Assembly (NCBI RefSeq): GCF_001659605.2
Contig: NC_035171.2
Coordinates: 3,478,325 to 3,542,324, forward strand
DNA: 64,000 nucleotides
Direction of reading: 5' to 3'
Source: Manihot esculenta
Lineage: Eukaryota > Streptophyta > Magnoliopsida > Malpighiales > Euphorbiaceae
In this document: piece after piece, positions 22,623 to 35,661 of the stretch
Layout of the letters: every line of letters begins with the position of its first letter
Position numbering within the stretch: the stretch's first letter is position 1
Position numbers and translations under genes: made by a program
The notes under the pieces: generated by a model
What the model saw: only the letters and a program-made list of their open reading frames with translations
What the model was told of the DNA's origin: nothing
The model's database searches: none

Positions 22623-25600
22623 TTAAGCTACCCTCTTTGGATCACGTGCTGCTGCAAGATGGTCCTACAAGGCAAACAAGATGCATTTACTACGAAGCAC
22701 TAATCTATATAAAAGCATCACACTCCTTCAAAATTGACCTTAAATATATTAGAACTCAATTGCAAAACTCATTCATAGTAATATCTATAATACACAATGA
22801 GGAAAAATTTTTTAAATTGTTGCAGAGAATCCAGTATGAATGCCTTTTATACACCGTGTATCATTTAACATGTATAACACATGGTATCGTTAGTCACCTT
22901 TCAGCCTTCTTTTTCAAATTTTAAAACAGTAAATTTACTGGTCAGGTGGGATTCAGGTATATTTCTGGACACTGAATTTGAATTGACTTGACGCACAAAC
23001 AAAATTTTAATAAGCAAACTTAAAACACATACCTGTACAACATTGACAATATATGGAAAAAGAGCTCATCCCTCAAGTATTTCTATTCTTGTGTCCCAGA
23101 TCAATAGTGATCTCTCAATTCCTCCACCACATCATTTGAATTCATTGCTACAGGCTCTCTCCCTCCCCCCCAACCCCACAACCTAGGGGTTTTGGTTTTA
23201 ATGTGAATGGAGTTCTGAGTTTTTTAGGTATGAACTTACAGGGATTTTATTGATGGATTGTTTTCTTTAGTTTGTTGCGGAGCAGAAAATGTGAAGAATG
23301 GGGTTCTTGAGGTGTCAAGGGTACCAAGGACGAGCTCCCTTTTGGGAGAAGTTACTTGAACATGAAAAGAATTGTTCAGAAGACATACCATGATAAACAT
23401 TAACTGGAATTATTAGCGTTTTGTAATCTAATTGATGTAAGCATCACTAGTTCTTATGGATTGGATTCTAAATGAGCAAATTACTATCATGGTGGTGATA
23501 ATGGTGTTTGAAATTACCTTGTATAAATACCATCTAGCAAAAAGTCTTCAACCTGGGAAAGCTGATCCAAAAAGGTTGACTTGAAATTCAAATTGATGTT
23601 TGGTCTAATGGAGAATCTCTACAAACCAAATCCAACTTGACATATCTTTTTTCCAATGGACAATATAAACATCTAGGCATAAAGAAAGGATTTGAACACT
23701 AGTCCCAGCATTATGCCAAATTAGGCTTTAACAAGGCTTCACAATGTCAAAAACCAAAACCCCTGGTCCTCCCCCACCCCGCCCCCACCATAAGGAAAAA
23801 AAATAAAACACTTTTTTTTCATTCTCCTTCTTGGCCCTACTCTTTCCTCTTTCTCTCTGCTCACCCCGTTCTCCAACTATCAGCCACTGAAAAATCTCAA
23901 CAGTATCACAAGCAAAATGAAAAGTGGTTTTCACAATCAGACATAATGCACATGCCACGACATTACCTAAGGATCATGAAGGTTGAGCTGCTAAAATAGC
24001 AAAATTGTAACCACAAAGAAGAGGAAGGGCAATATTATGCCTTTGAAGGCCAAGCAAACATTCAGAATTAAGCTCTCCTCTAAACTTATATTACAATTCT
24101 AAAACATTCCCAAAGAAAGGGACAAGGCAATTATAATATATTGACAATTGCAACTATCTTCAAGAACCCACAACTTATACACATAAAGAATGAAAATTTT
24201 ATATCAAAAAGCAGCTAAAGCTCAATGCTGAAAGCAAACTTACCGAAATAAAATCAAATGCTTTGGTTTCCTCTTTCTTTGAGTTGTTCATCAATGAACT
24301 AGGAGCTTGATTTGGATAATTTGATTGGAAAACATCAGGAAGCGCCTTAGAATATCCGACTCCATCAGTGCCAACTGCAAGACTAACCCCAGGATTTTGT
24401 GCATTGAGGTTACTTAAGTGTTGGAAGTTGGACATTGTAGCCAGAAATTGCTGATGAGCAAGAAAATTTCCCATAGGACCATAATTCACAGGCTGAGTAT
24501 AAAATGCAGGATTCAATATAATGCCAGGAGGTACAGTATATGGCATGTTACCAGAAGGAAACATTGAATTTGCATTCATCCCAGTTACTTGAGAGCCAAG
24601 CATGCTAGTTAAAGCATCATTTGATGGCTGATGTCCAGAATGATTATTTGAATCTGTGAAGATACTTTCTGGGAGCACCCCAGAAGTAGCTCCCGGTTGA
24701 TTCATCTTAAGAAAATTTTCATTGATGGACGCCCCAGAAGTGGTTCCTGGTTGATTCATCTTCGGAACATTTTCAGTGATGGACATACCAGCCATTAAAT
24801 CATCAACGTCCGCTTTACTAACTCCTTGATCCTTGGTTATTTCAGAATTTGACCCAAAAATATCAAATGGCTCTGGTCCATTTTTAGTTGTCATATGATT
24901 CTCATTAGTTCCTGGTTTACTGTCAAAGGTCAACCCAGAAAAGAGATCATCCACATGTTCTCTACTCTCGCTAGTGTGGAATGAAACATCTGCGAAGGGA
25001 TCATCATCAGTTTTTTGTTCCCTGGAGTTCCCACCATCACCATAACTATCTCCAAATAGATCATCAATTAAATGACTTGTAGATGTTGTCAGATTTGCTG
25101 TGTTGTGATCAATTGGCTCCTGTCTAGAATCATTTGTTTCAAATAAATCATTTGAATCTCCAGTGTCTATTAAGTCAGGCATCTGAAATGAAGTGGTCTC
25201 AGCCTTGACCGACTTTTCCGAATTTCCCATCAAGCCGCCTGCCTGCTCCCCACCCAAAAGGTTCAATACCTGCCAAACATTTGTAGCCACAGAACGAAAC
25301 CTTCTGAAATTAAAGAAAAGCATCTCTACGTGATTTATATTTCAGCATACAGTTTCTCCCATAGTGATAACAACAGAATTATCAAATAGGGAACAATCAT
25401 GAACCATTTAATAAGATAAAAGTAATGTTCATTTATAAAGGGACAAGGCAGAAATGAAGCGCACAAATTTATATATAGATGTCAAAATATATTTCAAATT
25501 TAAGATTTGATCAGAAGTTAAAATGAGATAATAACCAACAGTACAAAGCATAAACCACCCAAATTAGTGCCAGATGATTAAGCAAGAGGGATATTCTTCT

Positions 25601-27510
25601 AAGAAAGGAGCAACACTAGATGTGCCTGAAAGAAGCTGAAAGGTTGAAGTTCTAAGGCAGGAATCCCAGTAGCAATGTCCAATAACTTAGACATCAAAGA
25701 TCTCACATCTATCTATTACTAAAAATTCAGCCCTTCTTCAATTCGACTATTTGATGACAGCTATAAAAGTTGCGAAGCAAGCCTAGCTCTAAGTTTTTAA
25801 TAACTTATACAGCATCCTGTCTCTTAGCCACAGTGGTGGGGAAAAAGTAAAGAAAACTAGGGAAGCAAAAGCAGAGCCTGACACATATTTACAAGACATA
25901 CTTACCTTGGTAGATTTTTCCCTCAGAGAAGATTGAGGAGACTCAGTACATCTGATGACAAGATCTTTATTCTCACTAAAGTATGAAGCTACAATTGAAA
26001 ATTGCTCATCATCCCTTTTCCTTAGGATTGCATCGAGCACACACACAGCTTTCATGCGTACCTGGAAAAAAATAATTCCCATGGAAATTTAAGAAACCAA
26101 TATCTACAAGACAAATATAAGATAGTAATTAACTTAGTTTCCGCTTTTTCCCCCAACAAACAAGAATGCTAAAATATGATCCCAAACAATGTGAACAGTA
26201 AGCCAAAAACAGAATTTCTAACTAGTGGGAACAGAGATAATCAAATTTGTGCACTTGGGAGGGCAGAAAGAGAGGAGGAATTTCATAATATTAATACAAT
26301 AACATAAAGACCATGCCTGCCACACAGGAGACTGGAGCTTAGATTCAAGGGCATGACTTAGGGCCAGTGCATCGAACTTTGCTGCCTCTACTAGAAAAGC
26401 CTGAATACAATCCCGAGTAGGCTGCAGACGTACACCACCAGATGTCACAACAGTCTCCAATAACCTCTCCTCACGAGTCTTGCTCTCTCTAAAACTTGAA
26501 ATAGATCCCCCATTTTTTGTCTCTGCATTTAAGCCCCGATTGTCTTGGATCCAAGGTCCACTAGTTGCACTCTTTGAAGCTCCAAAACTACTCTGAGTTT
26601 CAACCCGTAACTGAACTGGTTCATATCTATCTGAGTGGTCATTTTCTATGGTCAATGACTTTCGAAGATTAGGACTTTTGTAGCTTCCATTGTCATTCTT
26701 CCGTAATGAATGGCCTTGTGTGAAGCTACTAAGTCCCTGCTTAATAGATGCACTTCCAATACCAACTACTTCACTAAGAAACGATTTCTTATCTTCCGAT
26801 GGCATTTCAAAATTTGTATTCCCAAATCCTTCAATCCGTTTGTTAAGATCTTCAGTAGTTGCTGGCTTATTCTCCTCTGAAAAAATAGCAGAGATAGCCT
26901 CATGAGCAGTGTCCCTCACAGCCTTATTAAGGGCATCCCCCTTTAAAGGATCCGTCTGACCCCTGTAATGAAATAACTGACGTACAGCAGCCGAATGTCT
27001 TTGCATTTCCCTCCTGAACTCCACACCAGACTTTCCAACAGCATATTTTATCAACCTCAGAGCCTGCACAGATTCAAGTACGATGGGCATCATCAAGTCT
27101 GAGTAAAACATAATCGAGGGTGGCAATCTATTAAATTATATGGCATGCCATTTCCCTTGCATTAAGGAGCATATACCCCTTTTTTGCAGAATTGCTTAGT
27201 GTTTTTTGGAATAATTACCGCCAAACACTAATGCATCAACTCGCATAAATTCCATCCTAAAAAGCATAATATTAACAATTAGAGGATGAAAAGACCAACA
27301 TACCTTTTGTTTAACAATGGGGCTCTTATGTTCAAGCCGCTTCAAGATAAATTCTGACATCTCTTTAACGATACTGACATGAGAAGCCCGCAAGAGCTCA
27401 CAAATCTCTTCCAACTTGTAAACGGGTGCTACCTTGTCTTCATCGGAGGTTGCTGCATCGACCATCTTCGATCTCCAGTACGACTCCACCGCTCTCCTGC
27501 TCGAATCCAT
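22623..27510 (-). CDS. MTV1: MTV1-like ENTH/VHS clathrin-associated adaptor
   Basis: Five exons on the minus strand give 725 residues: 27510-27304, 27063-26317, 26061-25906, 25269-24244 and 22664-22623. The N-terminal ENTH/VHS-type helical domain (about 1-150) begins MDSSRRAVESYWRSKMVDAA and includes EMSEFILKRLEHKSPIVKQK and ALRLIKYAVGKSG. A second conserved helical piece, PVWQVRMKAVCVLDAILRK, crosses exons 2-3. The C-terminal half is disordered, with acidic Asp-Phe/Asp-Leu-Phe type motifs (DDLFGD, DDPFAD, DDLFSG, FDIFG) typical of clathrin accessory proteins. Arabidopsis MTV1 (At3g16270, about 690 residues) acts with clathrin and AP-1 at the trans-Golgi network in vacuolar sorting. Intron 2 seems to use a GC donor. 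The last exon codes only DHLAAARDPKRVA and lies 1.58 kb away. Confidence 0.88.
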
Positions 27511-28740
27511 ATCTCTAAATCCCCTCTAATCCAAACAAAACCCTTGATTCTCACAATCAATTCCTTATCCCCTAATCAATCAGATCAAAATCACAAAGTG
27601 TCAATTTTCTTCAGTGTAAAAAAAAAAAAAAAAAAAAAAGCAAACAATTTAATCGGATTCCGGAGATAAATTGAGATTGCGATGTCAAAGAATTCGGGGA
27701 TCGGAGATGAAGTTTGGGTATGAAGATTAAATGTGCGCCACCAAATTGGATCGAACCACTACCTGAAAAATGGGATAAGTGTGGAGTGGGAGGTTGGCGA
27801 TTGGAGAAGATTGAAATTAGGGTTTCTGATTGGGAGACAGGGAGAGCTTGGTATTGAAGAAATGGGGAAGGAAGGAGAAGAAAGAGTATGGTGTACAGAA
27901 ACAGGCTTCGGAATCAAGAAAACAGGTCAGCAAGGTGAGTGCGCGACTCGTCAAGACGGTTTGCGTTGGTGGTTTGGACTGTGCTGCCTGCGCACTTTAG
28001 CACGCTTCCTTCTTTTGTAATTTTTTGTTGCACATAATGTATTTTTTGGATTTATTAGCTCATGTCACGCTTAAAATGCCAAACCTTTATTGTCTTTTTT
28101 TTTTAAAAAAGCCCCCAGTTTTTTTTTTTCCTTAATGCTTTCAAGACAGAAATGATTTTTCACAATTTGTAAAATTATAATTTCTGGGAATCTATAATCG
28201 TGATCATATATCCTGCATCAACTCCTACTTCTTATTCTGTAATTAACAAAATCTCAAGATAAATTGGTATAGATAATTAAGTGGAATTTAATATAAATAA
28301 GAAAAATAGGCATTAGAATATCCAATTTTCCCTCTGCATAAGCATGCGTGGTTCAATTTTGAACACAAACTAGATCGGTGATTCCCATTTTGCTGCTTAA
28401 GGGTTGAATCGAATAATTTCAATCTCACTTCTGTTTATAGCTTGATTTCAATTTAATTCATCTAATTCAATTTAATTATATCTGTAAGATTCAAAATCAC
28501 ATTTTAATTTCAATGTGATTTCAAATGGGATTTTTTTTTTCCTTACCACACTTTCTTGTTTGCTATTATTTTGAGTTGAATTAATAATATTAAAGTTCGA
28601 GGTTCAGATATAAATCGATCAAAATTTCAAAAGACGAAAAGAGTTAGAATTAATGGACATTACGTATAAGAAAGATACAGGAGAAGCAAATTATCAATAA
28701 AAAGAAACTGGCCAGATAATGAAAATATCCTATAAATTAA
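27511..28740. promoter_or_regulatory. Upstream region of the MTV1-like gene and 3' flank of tRNase Z
   Basis: No gene was seen. The stretch 27670-28020 is GC-richer and may hold the 5' untranslated region and core promoter of MTV1. A poly(A) run lies at 27619-27639. The rest is AT-rich. No specific regulatory element can be assigned. Confidence 0.35.
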
Positions 28741-31163
28741 TCAAGAAACTGCACTTACAGCATCTGCAGCATCATCCAATTCATCAACTATCATCTCATT
28801 TTTGAACAGCAATTTAAGGTAAGGGAGTACTTTAGGAAGCACAGGCAAATCTGCTACGTTAACACTCATCATGTCAAAAGCAATGCATGTTTTATGCATG
28901 TGAGTCTCATCAAAAACAGGTATTTTTGGGTATCTCTGACTGAAGTGGGTGAGGATGATACGGTATGCACCAGCTGAGTCTCCTACTTCTATGGCTTCCT
29001 TTGTTGTGCTATGGTTTCTGGCCACAGCTTCCTCCACCAAGTCATCCTCAAAAGTTGCCTGCAAGAAACCCAAAACACTTCAGTTACATTCTCTTATTTT
29101 CTGTCCTCCAAACACTTCACTACACCCACTTCCAAGCTATTTAAACCAAACAGATCGTTGAATCGAATATATGCATTAAGAAAGGTAATGTCAGAGAGAA
29201 AAGAAAATCCGCACAATGAAAGCTTTACTATCACCATTTACCAGTTACAGATCAAAATCCAAACAGCAGATTTTTAAGACATTGCACAAGCTTTTCTCAG
29301 AAGATATTGCATAAGCTTTCTCAGAAAGACTACCAATTAAATATAATAGGATTTTAGTACTTGCCTCATGTATAAGGACAGTTGCTCCCTTAGATGCTTC
29401 TACCAGTTCTGGACAGGGCCTAGTGTCACCTGAGTACACAATCTTCCACCCTGGTATTATTTTCCCAACAGCATTAATTCTTTCTGCTGCCTTCAGCATA
29501 ATGCCAAATGCCTGAGGGCAATGCACAACAGGGAAACTAATCAATGCCTCTAATCCGGCTTCACTGAGCACTTTCTTCAAACTTTTCAGAACTGGGAAAC
29601 TCATTGCATTGTCAACTGGACTGCCTGGTCTCTTCCAATAGCTCTGCATACGGCTGCCTCTAGCAAACAGAGTTGCCTCAGTACTCACTGTAGGTGTGCT
29701 TACATCCTCGAGATTATTTGGATTTCCTGTAGCTGAGTGATCCTTATGCTCACTATTGCCTTCATAAGCTTCCCACGAGGCCAAATTGGTGCTCCTACAA
29801 TCAAGGAACTGCATATCTAGGTCCTCCAATTTTTGATACGCATCTAGAAATCTCTTAAGCTGCCTTGGCCCAACAACAACTAATGGCTCATGGGCCATGC
29901 CCTTCAACAAGTCACGTCGCAAAGCAAGTATTCTTGATAATCCTGTATGGTGATCGGCATGAATATGAGAAATCCAAATACACTTCAGATTTCTTACAAC
30001 AATATCAGCACCTTCCAGACCATATCTGTTGCCAGAGGACACCAATCATTACATGTTTAATAAAGGAAAAATAATGAGAACAACATTTTAATCATAATTT
30101 TGAATTATGTTACCTTCTTTTCAGTTGTCCAAGAGTTCCTTCCCCACAGTCTAGAAGCAAACCCCCTTTAGAGAAGAGATTAATATAGACAGAACTAACA
30201 TTTCGGTATTTAGAAGGTTGAGATGAACCAGTCCCCAGAAGCACAATCTCCAGGTCATCTCTCCTTATGTTTTCCAAACAACTAGGAAGAGCATTGTCTA
30301 CTAGCCATGGCTCTTCAATCATAACTTTATTGTCTTGCCCAAGGGTCATGTATCCTTTCGTTTCTCCAGACCCATGCCAGAACTGGCGAACATGTTGTGC
30401 TGCATCAACAATTTCTGGAATCTCAGTCACCAACTCCTCAATGACATCTGAGGGAGCTATCAAACTTGGAATATTGGATTTGTCCAATCCAAGATGAGCA
30501 TGAGGACGCAAAGTGAACTGTTCAGCATGAAGGTAAGACAAATGTTTGTCATTTAATGGAACTGGACATGCACATGCACACAATTATGTCATTCCAAAAT
30601 AATTGCAAATCATGCCATGATGATGAACAGCCAAATGATAGCCCGGGAAATAGGACAACCAAGATTTATGGCATTGCAAATGCTAAAGGGAAAAAAAATG
30701 TAAATAATTAATATCCCCTCAAGAATCGGAAAACCCAAAAGGACTAACAATTCAGAATACGGGGATAATAAATCTTTGAATTTCAACAAGTTTGTAAGCT
30801 AAAGGATGACCTGCACTAGCAATCTGCATGCATGCTACTCCAAGATGGAACAACATTTTTTCATTACAAAATAAAAGATAATGATACCTAAATACTCATT
30901 CTGGATTCTACACTAGACAGGAAAGAAATAACAAATATAATATTAGTAACATTGAATAGGAAACAAAAACTGGTTCTTATATAAAATTTAACAACTTGAT
31001 TAGAGACTTCAAGAAATATTTTTATCAAAAAGTTTCATACTGAGGAAGTCACATGAAGCAACCTGAGAAGAAAAGAATTATTTGTTTAAGCAGAGAAGGT
31101 AAATAAAGAGCGACTTGGATTAAGAAATAGGAAGGCGCCGAGTATAGTCAAAAGAAAATATAA

Positions 31164-31231
<68 letters not shown>

Positions 31232-34200
31232 CATACCTTAAGAAGATTTTCCGCTGATATGATTTCAGGAGCTTTCAAAACATAATCCTGGTACAAGTAA
31301 ACAAAAACATAACTTTATTTCCCTGAACATTCAAAAAATAACCATAAATCCAAAGAATCCAGAAATGCCCTCTGAGGATGTTCAACAAACCTCGCCTGAA
31401 AAAATGGGCTCTACATTTGAGCAGTTAAGCTGCTTAAGTGACCAAAAACCTGGAGATGGGAAGAACTGAGGACATAGGTAATTAAGCCTTGCAGTGATTC
31501 TAGAACTAGATTTCAGAATAGGAATTTCCACATTCTTCCTGCAAAGAACAAGAGGACCAAGGAGAACCATCAACTAAGACAAATGCCATCATTCCTTCGG
31601 ATAAAGGCGATTAAGAAATTATTCTTACATTTCATGTCCAGCCATAATGTGCTGGGATGAAAAAAATTTCTTCATCCACTTCTGGTAACTTGGAGAGGTT
31701 ATTACAGAAGCAGGACTTAAATGAATGATACAAGTCACGGTTTTCACATTCTGTGGTGGACTATCTGAGTAATCTGCAGTGTAACAATTAAGAGATTGTA
31801 TGGACAATAATTCTTGTGCATGAGATTCAGTTGGGCAGTCAACAAGAAATACAACTGGACCAGGAACTGAGGGACCCATTACATCACTTGGATGAACCTA
31901 CGAAATACAATAAACAAAGGTGTCAGAGTGTCACAGAGCAGGTTACACTAAAAGTATAAAAGCAAAGATTTTTTATTGACTTCAGTATCCACCATGATAT
32001 CCTGATGATCTGACTTCACTGATATTCCTGATTGCAGTTCACTAAATTTTGGCCCAGGTTTCAGACCAAGAGCTTTTGCTTTTTCTGGGTCAAACTTCCC
32101 CATAATTTCAGGCAATTCACAAACATATATCACAGACATATCACCAGGCTTTACTGCAGCTCCCTCTATGTAGCTTGGGCGTAGGAGAATGGCTGAAATT
32201 TTGACAACCTCATTCTTAATGAGGCCAATTGGATTCATAAAGTTGCTTGCATGAGACTGAGCAGTAGCATCAGAACCAAAACTCGTTGCATGAACCATGG
32301 CAGCATGAGGAATGAAAGACTTCATTGCATCAACCAAATACTGAAGATCCGAAGGGCCCCATAAATTGACCTTCATAACAGCAAAACTACACTTTTTAAT
32401 TGACAAATGGCACCACAGTTTATCAATTAAATTAGGTCATAAATTATTAGGGAGATAGGATGCTTATACACAACAAAATCAAGTTGAGACTCACCGACAT
32501 TCCTTCTTCTCCCATGCCAGCCAAAGTCAACAATAAACCTGTGAGACAAAGTGAATACACAACAACTTAGGGTATTTCCACACTTATTGCACAATAATAT
32601 AAATAGTCAGTATATAGTGATGCTTAATGACAATAGTATATTGTGATATATATTGTGGTTACTGAAAAGAAATAAAGCAAAAATTCAAAATATAATATCC
32701 TAGTTAATCTATAAAGATACAAACCTGGAATTCCACCGGCTGTTTCTGAGCACACGCGAGATAGAAATATGTGATCTATCTGAAAAATATCTGAAGTCAT
32801 ATTTTTGTTCAATATTAAAAGAATCATTAGCATCTGATTGTGGATGTGAATATGTGTGTTTGTGTCTCTTTTTTTTTAAAAAAAAAAAATCTGATACCTT
32901 TGATAGCTTAATCTTGTGTTCTGTGCAGAATCGCTGCAATCCCTGCATGACAATTAGTAGGTTAGAAACAAACAAATACATATTGAGGTGTTTATTGACC
33001 ATATGGGATATACGGCAGATTTAAGCACTGATACTGGCAAGAACATCAACTATTAAAAATCCCCAGCATATCCTCTTTACACAGTAAAGTTTACAACAAG
33101 GATGCATGTCTCCTCATTGGATAGCATAAATGCTCACTAGCATTCAAGTTATAGAATTACTTGAAAAGGCTCATCAATGGCTTCAACATTATGCTTATAC
33201 AATTTTAGAGGATGTTTTCCCAAAGTAATGAAAGAAAGTGAGAATTATTAAATATGAATAGTTTGGAACATTGAACAAGAGCAGATGGACCAATCATCTA
33301 GGATTTCAGTAAACAGTTGCATCATGCCAGCATGTGTCAAGGACATTCATATAACTTCTCAAATATGAGAAAGAAGTATGAAACAAGCTAAAGAGTATGC
33401 TAACAATCAAACATTCCTCATTTGACAGAATGTGAATTAGTTTCATATATCAATATGACCAAATAAACAGAGTCTATGGGCGATACAAAATTAGTTTCAT
33501 ATATCAATATGACCAAATAAACAGAGTCTATGGGCGATACAAAGACAATAATGTTGAGAAACCAAGGCATGGCAGATAAAAGCTGACTGAACATAAGACT
33601 TATAACCAACTCTCTAAACTGTAAATCACATAGAAAGAAAAGAATCCTAAGCATAGGAGCTACAACACATCACAAACTATAATCTAACCATGCATAACAT
33701 GAATAAAATAAGTACACTTTAGAATAATCAATAATTTAAAAATAAGTATCCTGGACGACAAAAGGATTATTTACACAGCTGCCAGATTATGATATTACCT
33801 CGCCAGCATTAAAAATAAAACGCTGCTTGTCAAAAAAGAGCAAAACTGAAGGTGAAGTATCCTGAGTATCCATTCCAGTCCCCAGAATCTGGAACACATA
33901 GGAATACGGCCAATCACTAACTAGAGAGATATAACCATGAATATCTACTGGAAATCCAATAATCAACTCACGTAATGTCAAATAAAAACCATTGCAGTTC
34001 ACTGGAGGTGAACTAATAAAATATATCCTGAAAATATCTTTATATCAAATCCCATAAACTGAAAAAGAGAACTCCATCTCCAATACAACCACAAACACTC
34101 TTCGCCTATATTTAGTACAATGTAATTTAATGGAATGTAATCAACTACGTAAGGAATCAAAGTTGTAATGTAATGTAATGCAATGTACCATGTTTGGAAG

Positions 34201-35235
34201 AATAAAAATGCAATGTAATGATCATTATAATCTCATTAATAGTGTAATCAAATTATAATATATAATCTGTAATGTAATATGGTGGTAGTGGTGACAACAG
34301 CAGTGGCGGCAGTTGCAGGGTGATGGTGGTGATAATAGCAGTAGTGGAGACAGTGGTAGGTAGATGGTGGGAGCAATGGTGGTGAGGGAGATGGCGCCGG
34401 TGGTGGTGATGGTAACCGCAGTGGCAAAGGTGGTGATAATAGTGGTGACAGTGGTAATTAGTTGGTAGTGGTGATAATTAACAACAAATGAAATAAAAAT
34501 CAAAACAAGTAATTTTTTATTACATCTATTTGTATATGCAATGACCATTACAATAGATCACATTATGTAAAATATTACTTAAACTTTGTTTGGTAATCAA
34601 ATTTGTAATATAATGATTACATTAAATCTTTGATTCCATCATACCAAAGCTAACCTTACTTTTTTAAGAAAAATGAAAGCTACATAACTATCATTAAGAA
34701 TTTTTAACACAACTTTCCATTACATTTCAAATGCAATTTGAAAGAAATAATAATAATAAAAAATTAAATGACTCCTATCTTCAATTCAATTCGTCTGTCA
34801 CATACTTCTAAATCCCAGATATAGAAAAACAAAAAAAAAAACAACTAAATAAACAAATTTGACCTGCACATAAGAGATTGTATTGGTAGGATTAAGCCTG
34901 CGAGTTTTCAACTGGAGATTCCTTTTGGGCTTATCGCTCTTATCTATGCCCTCAGCCCTTCTTTTATTAAACCCAGAAGTCCCATTACCAGTATCTTCCA
35001 TTGGGAGACCTTTGCCCCTTTCTCTACTCTTGCTATTATCTTCTCTACTAGAAGTGCTATTACTTCTGCTTCTAAAATTGAGAGACTGATGATTCGGTGT
35101 GGTACGGTGTCTTCTCGAGGAAGAAGAAGAACAGAGGACGGTGAACAGAGAATAAGGCTTGGGTTTAGAGAAAGGGAAAGGCAGAGAGGGCTTTATGGGC
35201 GACAAGAGGAAGCGCAGATTTGAGATTTGGGGCAT
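28741..35235 (-). CDS. TRZ4: Long-form tRNase Z (tRNA 3'-processing endoribonuclease), TRZ3/TRZ4 type
   Basis: Twelve exons give 948 residues: 35235-34864, 33888-33799, 32942-32898, 32779-32725, 32538-32495, 32370-31981, 31897-31629, 31538-31391, 31287-31237, 30517-30114, 30025-29365 and 29058-28741. The enzyme removes 3' trailers from precursor tRNAs. The long form is a fusion of two metallo-beta-lactamase domains. The N-terminal half keeps [13 protein letters not shown] and FIFNAGE but no zinc motif. The C-terminal half has [26 protein letters not shown], the zinc motif HIHADHH (about 643-649), [19 protein letters not shown] and LTHFSQRY. The Ser/Arg-rich N-terminus suggests organelle import, as in Arabidopsis TRZ3/TRZ4; TRZ4 (At3g16260) is favoured by neighbours. 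The intron before the last exon has a GC donor. A donor-like GTAAGT lies just before the final stop, so a further 3' exon is possible. Confidence 0.88.
31172..31229. repeat. (TA)n microsatellite beside a tRNase Z splice donor
   Basis: About 29 TA units. On the gene's strand the intron starts GTATGCAA immediately after exon 9 (ending at 31237), and the repeat begins within eight bases of the donor. Confidence 0.95.
33437..33544. repeat. 54-base perfect tandem duplication in tRNase Z intron 2
   Basis: The unit beginning TTAGTTTCATATATCAATAT and ending GGGCGATACAAA occurs twice head to tail at 33437 and 33491 without visible mismatches, which suggests a recent duplication. Confidence 0.9.
34110..34660. 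mobile_element. Foldback (MITE-like) element with internal GTG-rich array, tRNase Z intron 1
   Basis: The left arm at 34153-34175 (GGAATCAAAGTTGTAATGTA) is matched by the reverse complement of 34615-34637 (GGAATCAAAGATTTAATGTA). TAATG/ATTAC-rich DNA flanks both arms. Between them, 34280-34480 is a degenerate array of GGTGGTGATAATAG-like units. Superfamily and exact ends are unknown. Confidence 0.55.
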
Positions 35236-35616
35236 TTGCTCGATTATATCTCTCCAAGGTTGAGAGATTTTGCAAGGGTTTTAGCCTTAGAAGCGTAAGC
35301 ATGGCAGGGGGGAGATGGACTCGACTACCCCACCCATGTATAAATTTTATTTTATTTTTATTTTTCTAATTTCTACTTTTTCTTAAAAAACGGGTTCTAA
35401 TATCTACTTCATTAAGAATAATAATAATTTTTAAAAAATTATTAGTTCACTTCTACTTTTAAATTAATCAATTAAAATATTATTTTATTTTATAAAGTTA
35501 AACTTTTTAATTTTTATGTAAAAAACTGATACTCAATTTATCATAGAAATTACAATATAAATACTTAAAAATACAAACTATTTTTTAAAATAATTAAAGA
35601 GTTATTGAGAAACTTA

Positions 35617-35661
<45 letters not shown>

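Noticed and set aside
34225..34548. Minus-strand frame rich in Thr, Ile and Leu repeats
   Set aside because: It is a translation of the GTG-rich minisatellite within a tRNase Z intron.
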